A stretch of 59,717 bases of DNA from assembly GCA_016292095.1 (NCBI GenBank), contig JAEFAB010000057.1, positions 1 to 59,717 of the forward strand. The letters are read 5' to 3'. Source of the DNA: Eubacterium sp. GTDB lineage: Bacteria > Bacillota > Clostridia > Lachnospirales > Lachnospiraceae. This document shows positions 26,625 through 34,021 of the stretch, one piece after another. Made by a program: the position numbers and the translations under genes. Under the pieces are notes generated by a model. The model was not told where the DNA came from. It saw only the letters and a list, made by a program, of their open reading frames with translations, and ran no database searches. The stretch's first letter is position 1. Every line of letters starts with the position of its first letter.

Positions 26625-26640
26625 GCAAGATTGAAGAAGG

Positions 26641-26693
26641 AACAGGCAGGAATCTCTTTGCCCCGGTTCAGGGGGAAGAGGCTCCTGTCTTTT
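26641..26693 (+). terminator. Long terminator hairpin after the LRR genes
   Basis: The arm ending GCCCC (26643-26664) pairs imperfectly with GGGGGAAGAGGCTCCTGTC (26671-26689), followed by TTTT. The loop is GGTTCA or slightly smaller. Confidence 0.75.
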
Positions 26694-26707
26694 GATGATT
26701 TGAGGGG

Positions 26708-26736
26708 TTGTGATTATTTAAAAAAAATAGTAAAAT
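26708..26736 (+). promoter_or_regulatory. Promoter of hisS-aspS
   Basis: TTGTGA and TAAAAT with a 17-base spacer, about 78 bases before hisS. I looked for a T-box in the leader and found no conserved AGGGTGGNACC antiterminator sequence. Confidence 0.55.
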
Positions 26737-26813
26737 AGAACGTTGTGTAAAGAGTTTTAATAAGAAAGGAAAAATATTCGAACTCTCAGGAGTGAAGAGT
26801 ATATGAGGTTGAT

Positions 26814-28073
26814 ATGGCATTAAGTAAGAAACCTGTTACCGGAATGAAAGATATTCTTCCGGAGGAAATGAAAATCAGAAACTACGTACAGAATGTAATT
26901 AAGGATACATATAAAGCATTTGGCTTTACGCAGATTGAAACCCCTTGCGTAGAAAATATTTCCAATCTGACAAGTAAGCAGGGTGGGGAAAATGAAAAGT
27001 TAATTTTCAAAATCTTAAAGCGTGGAGAAAAGTTAAATTTAGAAACAGCAGAAACAGAAGGAGATTTGGTAGATAACGGACTTCGCTATGATTTGACGGT
27101 TCCATTAGTTCGTTATTATTCCAAGAATGCCAATGATTTACCTTCTCCGTTTAAAGCATTGCAGATGGGAAATGTCTGGAGAGCAGACAGACCGCAGAGA
27201 GGTCGTTACCGTCAGTTTATGCAGTGTGATATTGATATTTTAGGAGACCCAAGTAACCTGGCAGAAATTGAATTGATTCTTGCTACAACAACTACTTTAG
27301 GAAAGTTGGGATTCAAGAATTTCCAGATCCGTATTAATGAACGAAGAATTCTGAAAGCAATGGCTGCATACAGCGGATTTCCTGAAGAAAGCTTTGACAG
27401 CGTATTTATTATTCTGGACAAGATGGACAAGATTGGTCTGGAGGGCGTTAAAGAAGAATTGATTAAATATGATTTCGCTCCGGAATCCGTTGAAAAATAT
27501 ACTGCTTTATTTGCGGAAATCGAAAATCAGTCTAATCCGATTGCATATCTCGCGGATAAGTTAGGTGACTTTATGGGCGATGATGTAAAGCAGTGGATGG
27601 ATGAAATCATTGATAGTGTGAAGGCAACAAAGTCTTCTGATTTTGAAATTGTCTTTGACCCGACATTGGTTCGAGGAATGTCTTATTATACAGGAACTAT
27701 TTTTGAAATTGCAATTCCTGAATTTGGCGGAAGCTGCGGTGGTGGCGGACGCTACGATAAGATGGTAGGAAAGTTTACCGGACATGATGTACCGGCTTGC
27801 GGATTTTCCATTGGATTTGAACGAATTGTTTTACTTCTGATGGAACAGGGATTCCAAATTCCGGAAGATTATGATAAGGTTGCTTATCTGATTGAAAAAG
27901 GCGTAAACGGTCAGGCACTTTGTGATGTGATTGCACAGGCGCAGGAAGAACGTAAAGACGGAACTCAGGTTCTGGTAACACGTATGAACAAGAACAAGAA
28001 GTTCCAGAAAGAACAGTTGAAAGAACAGGGATACGAAAACTTTAAAGAGTTTTACAAGAATCCGTTGAAATAA
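26814..28073 (+). CDS. hisS: Histidyl-tRNA synthetase
   Basis: A class II aminoacyl-tRNA synthetase of 419 residues that charges tRNA-His. It shows motif 1 near 'DTYKAFGFTQIETPCVE', motif 2 'FKALQMGNVWRADRPQRGRY', 'RQFMQCDIDILG', the His-specific motif 'VRGMSYYTGTIFE' and motif 3 'ACGFSIGFERIVLLL'. The C-terminal anticodon-binding domain is present with 'DGTQVLVTRMNKNKKFQKEQ'. It could be confused with the regulatory paralogue HisZ, but motif 2, both His motifs and its place beside aspS point to HisRS. The ATG is preceded by GAGGTTGAT. aspS starts 13 bases after it, so the pair is an operon, as in Bacillus. Confidence 0.93.
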   Translation: MALSKKPVTGMKDILPEEMKIRNYVQNVIKDTYKAFGFTQIETPCVENISNLTSKQGGENEKLIFKILKRGEKLNLETAETEGDLVDNGLRYDLTVPLVRYYSKNANDLPSPFKALQMGNVWRADRPQRGRYRQFMQCDIDILGDPSNLAEIELILATTTTLGKLGFKNFQIRINERRILKAMAAYSGFPEESFDSVFIILDKMDKIGLEGVKEELIKYDFAPESVEKYTALFAEIENQSNPIAYLADKLGDFMGDDVKQWMDEIIDSVKATKSSDFEIVFDPTLVRGMSYYTGTIFEIAIPEFGGSCGGGGRYDKMVGKFTGHDVPACGFSIGFERIVLLLMEQGFQIPEDYDKVAYLIEKGVNGQALCDVIAQAQEERKDGTQVLVTRMNKNKKFQKEQLKEQGYENFKEFYKNPLK

Positions 28074-28086
28074 TAGGAGGATAAAC

Positions 28087-29880
28087 ATGGCAGAGTCAAT
28101 GCAGGGACTTCACAGAAGTCACCGATGTACAGAAGTATCAAATAAAAATATTGGTGAAACAGTTACCGTGATGGGCTGGGTTCAGAAAAGAAGAAACTTG
28201 GGAAGCTTAATCTTTATCGATTTAAGAGACCGTAGTGGATTATTACAGTTAGTATTTGACGAAAATGACGGAGAAGTGTTTGAAAAGGCAAAACTCCTTC
28301 GTAGCGAATTCGTTATAGCAGCGGTCGGTAAAGTTCGTAAGAGAGACGGCGCCATCAATGAAGGAATGAAAACAGGAGACATTGAAGTTACTGTTGATGC
28401 ACTTCGTATTCTTTCCGAATCGGAAACACCACCATTCCCTGTAGAGGAAGATGCAAATACAAGAGAAGAACTCCGATTAAAATATCGTTACTTAGATCTT
28501 AGAAAACCACACCTTCAGAGAAACTTAAAGGTGCGTAGTGATGTAACAACATTTATCCGCAGCTTTATGTCCAAAGAAGGATTTTTGGAAATTGAAACAC
28601 CGACTCTTTGTAAGAGTACTCCGGAAGGAGCAAGAGATTACCTTGTTCCTAGCCGTGTGCATCCGGGAAGTTTCTATGCATTGCCACAGTCACCACAGTT
28701 GTTCAAGCAGCTTCTGATGTGTTCCGGTTATGATCGTTACATTCAGATTGCAAGATGCTACCGTGATGAAGATTTACGTGCAGACAGACAGCCTGAATTC
28801 ACACAGGTGGATATGGAATTATCTTTCGTAGACATTGATGATGTAATTGATGTAAACGAACGTTTAATGCAGGCGCTTTTCAAAGATGTATTAGACGTGG
28901 ATGTTCAGATTCCGTTCCCAAGAATGAGCTGGCAGGAAGCAATGGACCGCTTTGGTTCAGACAAGCCGGATACCCGATTTGGTATGGAATTGAAAGATGT
29001 TACAGAAGTTGTAAAGAATTGCGGGTTCGGTGTGTTCACCGGCGCAATCGAAAACGGCGGTTCTGTTCGTGGTATCAATGTCAAGGGACAGGGGGCAATG
29101 CCACGTAAGAAGATTGATAAATTAGTAGAGGCAGCAAAAGGAAACGGTGCAAAGGGACTTGCTTATCTTTGCGTGAATGAAGATGGTACTTATAAATCAT
29201 CTTTTGCAAAATTCATGACAGAAGAAGAATTGGCAAACCTTGTTTCTGCAATGGAAGGTGAACCGGGAGATTTATTACTCTTTGCTGCAGATCGAAATAA
29301 AATTGTATGGAATGTATTGGGTGCATTACGTTTAGACCTTGGAGAACAGCTCGAATTAATCGACAAGACAAAATTCAACTTCCTCTGGGTTGTAGAGTTC
29401 CCACAGTTTGAATGGTCAGATGAACAGGAACGATTTATTGCAATGCATCATCCGTTCACAATGCCATTGGAAGAAGACATTCCTTACCTGGAAACAGATT
29501 TAGGAAAGGTTCGTGCAAAGGCTTATGATATTGTATTGAACGGTTCTGAAATCGGTGGTGGTAGTGTGAGAATTCACCAGGCAGATATTCAGGAAAAAAT
29601 GTTCAGAGCATTAGGCTTTTCTGATGAAGAAGCTCAGGAACAGTTTGGATTCCTGTTGGATGCATTTAAATACGGTGTTCCACCACATGCAGGTCTTGCC
29701 TATGGTTTGGATCGTTTGGTAATGCACATGACCGGCGAAGATAATATTCGTGAAGTTATCGCATTCCCGAAAGTGAAAGATGCTTCCTGTCTTATGACAG
29801 AAGCACCGGGAAGAGTTGATGAAAAACAGTTGGAAGAACTTTCAATCGATATTATCGAAACAGAAGAAGAGGCAGAATAA
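28087..29880 (+). CDS. aspS: Aspartyl-tRNA synthetase
   Basis: A 597-residue class IIb synthetase of bacterial type. It has an N-terminal OB fold ('VTVMGWVQKRRNLGSLIFID'), motif 1 'FLEIETPTLCKSTPEGARDY', motif 2 'QIARCYRDEDLRADRQPEFT', the large bacterial GAD insertion domain (about residues 285-420), and motif 3 'GLAYGLDRLVMHMTGEDNIR'. The length and GAD domain match the usual bacterial AspRS. Whether it is discriminating or also charges tRNA-Asn cannot be judged from the window. It uses highly preferred codons and has AGGAGG before the ATG. A terminator follows at once. Confidence 0.96.
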   Translation: MAESMQGLHRSHRCTEVSNKNIGETVTVMGWVQKRRNLGSLIFIDLRDRSGLLQLVFDENDGEVFEKAKLLRSEFVIAAVGKVRKRDGAINEGMKTGDIEVTVDALRILSESETPPFPVEEDANTREELRLKYRYLDLRKPHLQRNLKVRSDVTTFIRSFMSKEGFLEIETPTLCKSTPEGARDYLVPSRVHPGSFYALPQSPQLFKQLLMCSGYDRYIQIARCYRDEDLRADRQPEFTQVDMELSFVDIDDVIDVNERLMQALFKDVLDVDVQIPFPRMSWQEAMDRFGSDKPDTRFGMELKDVTEVVKNCGFGVFTGAIENGGSVRGINVKGQGAMPRKKIDKLVEAAKGNGAKGLAYLCVNEDGTYKSSFAKFMTEEELANLVSAMEGEPGDLLLFAADRNKIVWNVLGALRLDLGEQLELIDKTKFNFLWVVEFPQFEWSDEQERFIAMHHPFTMPLEEDIPYLETDLGKVRAKAYDIVLNGSEIGGGSVRIHQADIQEKMFRALGFSDEEAQEQFGFLLDAFKYGVPPHAGLAYGLDRLVMHMTGEDNIREVIAFPKVKDASCLMTEAPGRVDEKQLEELSIDIIETEEEAE

Positions 29881-29887
29881 CAACGTG

Positions 29888-29920
29888 AAAAGGTGGCACC
29901 ATAAAGATGTCACCTTTTAT
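29888..29920 (+). terminator. Terminator after aspS
   Basis: AAAAGGTGGCA pairs with TGTCACCTTTT (one G-T pair) around a 9-base loop and runs into a T-rich tail. The symmetric A and T flanks could let it act in both directions. Confidence 0.75.
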
Positions 29921-29978
29921 ATATTGAGTACGCAAATCTGGATAAATAAAAAAATTTTGAAATCGATGAAATATTTTT

Positions 29979-30008
29979 CGAAAACCTTTCGTTTAAGTAG
30001 TGTAAAGG
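29979..30008 (+). promoter_or_regulatory. Possible autoregulated ECF promoter
   Basis: AAAACCTTTC followed about 14 bases later by GTGTAA upstream of the sigma gene resembles the AAC-type -35 of ECF promoters. ECF sigma factors commonly drive their own operon. No good sigma-A promoter is obvious in 29921-30116. This is inference from pattern only. Confidence 0.3.
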
Positions 30009-30116
30009 GAAATGAGTAAAGAAGAAAATGCTAGGTTGAGTAGAAAAACTATATCTATCGGTATTGTCTAGGTTGCGTATGAAAAACAAACTAAAGAAAG
30101 AGGAAAAAGTATAGAT

Positions 30117-30668
30117 ATGGAAGTAAGTCAGGCGAATAAGGAGATTGACGAATCTCTCTTCGACAGAATTGCTGAAGGTGATGATGAAGCCTTTACAGAA
30201 CTATATTATGCTACATACAAAAAAATATATGGCTTCTTACTCTCCCTTACAAATAACAAGGAAGATGCAGAAGATTTATTGCAGAACACATACATCAAAA
30301 TCAGGAATGGTGCACATTTGTACAAAAAACAGGGAACGCCACTGACATGGATGTGTACAGTAGCAAAAAATCAATTTTTGGACTTGGCCCGAAAGAACAG
30401 CAAGACGAAGACGGTGGACATTACGGAGATGCAAAATTACATCTCCGAAGGTTCCGGCTTCAGCGTTTCGGATAAAGTTGAAACAAAGATGATTCTTTCA
30501 GCGGCGATGAAGATTTTAAACGAAATCGAACGAACCATTTTCATATTGCATTTAGGGGATGGGCTGAAGTTCAGAGAAGTTGCAGAAGTAACCGGGTTAC
30601 CTCAGAACACGGTAATTACGAAGTACAATCGTAGTTTAAAAAAGATGAGGGAATATTTAGAAAGGTAG
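30117..30668 (+). CDS. ECF-type RNA polymerase sigma factor
   Basis: A 183-residue sigma-70 family protein with only regions 2 and 4. Region 2 is 'AFTELYYATYKKIYGFLLSL...DAEDLLQNTYIKIRNG' followed by 'PLTWMCTVAKNQFLDLARK'; region 4 is 'LNEIERTIFILHLGDGLKFR...VAEVTGLPQNTVITKYNRSL'. It directs RNA polymerase to a small set of promoters and is expected to be held at the membrane by the next gene product. SigI, the usual partner of RsgI proteins, lacks this typical ECF region 4, so this is an ECF-RsgI pairing rather than SigI-RsgI. The two genes are 9 bases apart. The regulon is unknown; surface or carbohydrate stress is the usual theme. Confidence 0.92.
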   Translation: MEVSQANKEIDESLFDRIAEGDDEAFTELYYATYKKIYGFLLSLTNNKEDAEDLLQNTYIKIRNGAHLYKKQGTPLTWMCTVAKNQFLDLARKNSKTKTVDITEMQNYISEGSGFSVSDKVETKMILSAAMKILNEIERTIFILHLGDGLKFREVAEVTGLPQNTVITKYNRSLKKMREYLER

Positions 30669-30677
30669 GAGAACATT

Positions 30678-31712
30678 ATGCAGGAAAAAGATATGAAGAA
30701 AAAACTGGATCAGGAACTGTCAGATGTAGCTCCTGATATTTTACAAAACATCTTGGCACAGCCAAGAGTACCGATTACTGACGAAAAAGAATTGTTAGGT
30801 GATGATGCACCATTATTCAAAGAACGTAAAGTAATTCGCCCATTTGCATGGGTTACATCTGTTGCAGCTGTTGTAGCATTAGTCATTGTTATTGCGAGCT
30901 TTGTTCGTATGAACAATATTGGAAACCAAAATCCGGCAAACAATGCCGGAGCACAGATGGCATATTCCGTTTTCATTGATGTCAATCCAAGTATTGAAAT
31001 CCGAATCGGTGAAGATGGATATGTTGAAAAGGTAAAAGCCAGAAATGGTGACGCCAAGGAAATTGTTAAAAAGGTTAACAAGAAACTGGAAAAGCAGGAA
31101 GGAAAAGCAACTTACGAAGATGCAATGAAACTGGTTTTAAAGCAGCTGAATAAAAAGTATCTGAAAAAGAAAAACAGTGCAATGCTTGTATCTGTAGCAT
31201 CCAAGGATGAAAAGGCAATCCAGGGAAAGAAAAAAGAAATCAAAGAGAAAACAGACAAGATTAAGAAGGAAGAAAAAGTACGTTGCAAGACTGTATACCA
31301 GAAATGTGTTGTTACGGACAAGGTAAAGAAAGTTTCAGAAAAGAATGATGTTTCTTATGGAAAAGCAGCTCTTTGTATTAAGATTGCAGAAAAGAAAGAC
31401 AGCAGTGTAAAGAAGTTGTGTAAAAAGAAAATTCCTGAATTATTAAAGACAGCGAAAAAGAATGGAGTCTTTGATGATGATGAAGAGTTTGAGTATGAAG
31501 ACGAAGACGAAGCATTACAGGGAATGGAAGAAGAAACTACAGAAGAAGAATTTGAAACAGAAAGTGACACCGAAGAGTGGACAGAAGAAATTTCCAGTGA
31601 AGTAGAAACAGGTTTGGAAGAAGAAACAGAATCTGTAGAAGAAACAATTGGCGAAGGGGGAGAAGAACTTCCTCCCGAGCCAATTGACAACGAAGAACCG
31701 GTAAGCGAATAA
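30678..31712 (+). CDS. RsgI-like transmembrane anti-sigma factor with acidic tail
   Basis: The 344-residue protein has a short cytosolic segment (1-52), one membrane helix ('FAWVTSVAAVVALVIVIASF', about 55-74), and an outer domain with 'YSVFIDVNPSIEIRIGEDGY', the RsgI-type middle domain. In clostridial RsgI this domain cleaves itself between Asn and Pro of the Asn-Pro-Ser motif and primes regulated proteolysis; the same Asn-Pro-Ser is here. A Lys-rich helical stretch (about 130-260) follows, and the last 75 residues are extremely Glu-rich ('EEETTEEEFETESDTEEWTE'). No carbohydrate-binding module is fused. AGGTAGGAG precedes the ATG. The stop codon abuts the stop of the convergent gene with no bases between. 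Confidence 0.88.
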   Translation: MQEKDMKKKLDQELSDVAPDILQNILAQPRVPITDEKELLGDDAPLFKERKVIRPFAWVTSVAAVVALVIVIASFVRMNNIGNQNPANNAGAQMAYSVFIDVNPSIEIRIGEDGYVEKVKARNGDAKEIVKKVNKKLEKQEGKATYEDAMKLVLKQLNKKYLKKKNSAMLVSVASKDEKAIQGKKKEIKEKTDKIKKEEKVRCKTVYQKCVVTDKVKKVSEKNDVSYGKAALCIKIAEKKDSSVKKLCKKKIPELLKTAKKNGVFDDDEEFEYEDEDEALQGMEEETTEEEFETESDTEEWTEEISSEVETGLEEETESVEETIGEGGEELPPEPIDNEEPVSE

Positions 31713-32621
31713 CTACCGGGAAAGAAGACAACCCTGATGAACATCCAGTTCATCAAAACGACGATTCATATCGTTGAGTACCCGCTTTTTATCAGCACTC
31801 CAAAGGGGTGCGATTAAACTACGCTTTGGACCATCGCCGGTAAGGCGGTGGATTACAATGTGTGGTGGAATGTAGGATAAACATTCCGCTAAAAAATCAA
31901 TATATTCTTCCCGAGAGAACATCGGGAAGGGATTTTCAAAATACTCCTTTTCCAAAGGGGTATTTTTTAATACGTGCAAAAGCTGCAATTTAATGCCGGA
32001 AATCTTCATGGAAGAAACATAACGAACGCTCTGAAGCATTTCTTTCCGGGTTTCCCACGGCAATCCCAAAATCAGATGGACAATCACGTCCACATGAATG
32101 GAATTCAGGTTTGCAACAGCAACCTCAAATACCGAAAGAGGATATCCGCGGTTAATATGTTGTGCTGTTTCCTCATGAATAGTCTGCAATCCCAGTTCTA
32201 CCCAAACAGGCTTAATCTGATTGAGTCGGTCCAACAAGGACAAAACTTCAGCCCCCAAACAATCTGGTCGGGTACCGATAGATAACGCAACAATATCCGG
32301 ATGCTGAATGGCTTCCATATAGATTTTCTCCAGATAGTCCACCGGACCGTAAGTATTAGTGAAGGACTGAAAGTATGCAATATACTTTCCGTTCTTTATT
32401 TTTTTTGAAACCCGTTCTTTTGCTTGTTCAATCTGCTCAGTAACGGAAAGAACGGCAGAAGTGGCAAAATCACCGGAACCACCCTCACTGCAGAAGGTAC
32501 ATCCCAAGTGACTCAGGGTACCGTCTCTGTTGGGGCAGGATAATCCGGACGAGATGGAAAGCTTGTACACTTTCTCGCCGAAAGTCGATTTTAAATATTG
32601 ATTTAAAGAATTGTAATGCAT
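31713..32621 (-). CDS. YhcC-type radical SAM protein (TIGR01212 family)
   Basis: A complete 302-residue protein on the minus strand. The cluster-binding region 'SCPNRDGTLSHLGCTFCSEG' followed by 'GSGDF' is the TIGR01212/YhcC signature, with one more Cys spacing than the usual CxxxCxxC. Others are 'YIAYFQSFTNTYGPVDYLEK', 'SIGTRPDCL', 'WVELGLQTIHEETAQHINRG' and 'HLILGLPWETRKEML'. It belongs to the Elp3-like radical SAM group and may modify tRNA or another macromolecule; function is not settled. AGGAG is well placed before the ATG (reading leftward from 32621). It converges head-on with the anti-sigma gene without any terminator in between. Confidence 0.92.
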   Translation of the reverse strand: MHYNSLNQYLKSTFGEKVYKLSISSGLSCPNRDGTLSHLGCTFCSEGGSGDFATSAVLSVTEQIEQAKERVSKKIKNGKYIAYFQSFTNTYGPVDYLEKIYMEAIQHPDIVALSIGTRPDCLGAEVLSLLDRLNQIKPVWVELGLQTIHEETAQHINRGYPLSVFEVAVANLNSIHVDVIVHLILGLPWETRKEMLQSVRYVSSMKISGIKLQLLHVLKNTPLEKEYFENPFPMFSREEYIDFLAECLSYIPPHIVIHRLTGDGPKRSLIAPLWSADKKRVLNDMNRRFDELDVHQGCLLSR

Positions 32622-32755
32622 AGTAGTCTCCTAAAGAATGTTAATTGTCTATGGAATACACTATAACATATCAGTGGAAAAATGCTAAATAAATGTATGA
32701 TTGTATGTGATTTGCATGAAGGAAATTGATACAAATTTGTAATCTTGTAGAAAAA

Positions 32756-32784
32756 TTGACAAGGTAAATAACAGATGGTAGAAT
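32756..32784 (+). promoter_or_regulatory. Near-consensus promoter of the type VII secretion locus
   Basis: TTGACA and TAGAAT separated by exactly 17 bases, about 48 bases upstream of the first gene of the locus. The 217-base divergent gap 32622-32838 holds this and, on the other strand, the leader of the YhcC-like gene. No operator palindrome was noticed. Confidence 0.75.
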
Positions 32785-32838
32785 GCTAACTTGGGGTTAG
32801 AAGGAACAAAATAATTGTAAGGAATTAGATAGAATAAA

Positions 32839-34008
32839 ATGAAAGAGCCAGAAGAAATCGTAAGAGATAATGAATCAAAGTTATTAACAAAAGAAATGCT
32901 TGAACAAAAGGCAAGCAATGAAAGAAAAGATAAACTAGATGAGATTGTTGAAGAGGTTAGTGCAAAAGACGCTCCTAAGATAAATATTGCTACTGAAAAG
33001 AAAAGTGACAAAAAGGTATTTATAGCTATAGGTTGTGTTGTTGCGACACTGGCAGTGTTATTATTTGTCGGTGTTATGATTTCTATCAACCGTTCTGAGG
33101 AGAATGTTGCTGAGACAAAAACGACAAACAAAATCATAGATGTGAGAAATATTGTTGGGTATTCAGAAGACGAAGCAAGAAATATCTTGGAAGGAATTGG
33201 TTTAGAACTTGTAATAAATGATTATCAGTATTCTGATAAATATTTAGAAGGACAGATTATTTCACAGATTCCGGAAAGTGGAGCAATAAAAGAAGGAGAA
33301 AAAATAAAGGTTGTTGTAAGCCAAGGCCCCAAAACCGCTGTTGTACCAAACGTTTTGGAAGAAAAAGAAAAGTCAGCAGTGAAATCATTAAAAAAGTTGG
33401 GCTTTAAAGTTAAAATTAAGCGAGTGTATGATGATGCTGTAAAAAAAGGAAGAGTTGTAGCAATTAATTGTCAAGAAGGAGAAACAATTGCTATTGGGAG
33501 CCAATTGATATTGACTGTAAGTAAAGGGCAAAAGAAAGAGAATATTGCTTCTTCCAGTGAAAGTGTTGGGACATATAGTGGACAATATAATTATTCTACT
33601 GTAGGAGATAATAATTCTCAGAGCAATGTTAATGACATCAAGGCATTGGGAACTTATTCAGAGAAAAACGTTATTTCAAATAAAAAAATAAATTTAATTA
33701 GGTCTGATGTGATGTCTGTATGTGGAAGTAAAACAGATAACACGAAAAATAATTTGGCTAAGTATATGTCTGCAAATAAACTGACAGATGCAACTGCAAC
33801 ATATAGTTCCTTGACGAATGACACCAGCAAGAGTTTTTCATGCAATAAAATAGAAGTTCATATTGATAACGATTCTGAAGAAGAAATATTAGTTGCATCT
33901 GAAAAGGCTGTAAAGAGCATAAGTAGAATTTCAGGAAGTTATGGTCTTGGTATTTCATCTTTTATGGAAAATCAAGGTTACAATATATATATTATTATTA
34001 TTTATTAA
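32839..34008 (+). CDS. Single-pass membrane protein with two PASTA domains, first gene of T7SS locus
   Basis: A 389-residue protein with a charged cytosolic part (1-56), one membrane helix ('VFIAIGCVVATLAVLLFVGV', about 58-78), and two PASTA domains: 'IIDVRNIVGYSEDEARNILE...KIKVVVSQGP' and 'TAVVPNVLEEKEKSAVKSLK...LILTVSKGQ'. A Ser/Asn-rich linker and a C-terminal domain of about 150 residues follow, ending in 'NIYIIIIY'. PASTA domains bind peptidoglycan or muropeptides and usually sit on PrkC kinases or PBPs; here no kinase domain is attached. EssB, the usual T7SSb membrane component with a pseudokinase-like part, is missing from the locus, so this protein may fill a related place; that is inference. 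The ribosome site is weak. Confidence 0.82.
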   Translation: MKEPEEIVRDNESKLLTKEMLEQKASNERKDKLDEIVEEVSAKDAPKINIATEKKSDKKVFIAIGCVVATLAVLLFVGVMISINRSEENVAETKTTNKIIDVRNIVGYSEDEARNILEGIGLELVINDYQYSDKYLEGQIISQIPESGAIKEGEKIKVVVSQGPKTAVVPNVLEEKEKSAVKSLKKLGFKVKIKRVYDDAVKKGRVVAINCQEGETIAIGSQLILTVSKGQKKENIASSSESVGTYSGQYNYSTVGDNNSQSNVNDIKALGTYSEKNVISNKKINLIRSDVMSVCGSKTDNTKNNLAKYMSANKLTDATATYSSLTNDTSKSFSCNKIEVHIDNDSEEEILVASEKAVKSISRISGSYGLGISSFMENQGYNIYIIIIY

Positions 34009-34021
34009 GAGAGGTAAAGTG

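Noticed and set aside
26694..26813. T-box riboswitch before hisS (also looked before aspS, leuC and thrC)
   Set aside because: No conserved T-box AGGGTGGNACC sequence or specifier stem was found; the leaders are too short.
31355..31756. Long open frame on the minus strand opposite the anti-sigma gene
   Set aside because: It is a Ser-rich mirror of the GAA/GAG-rich acidic tail, has no ribosome site, and overlaps two well-supported genes.
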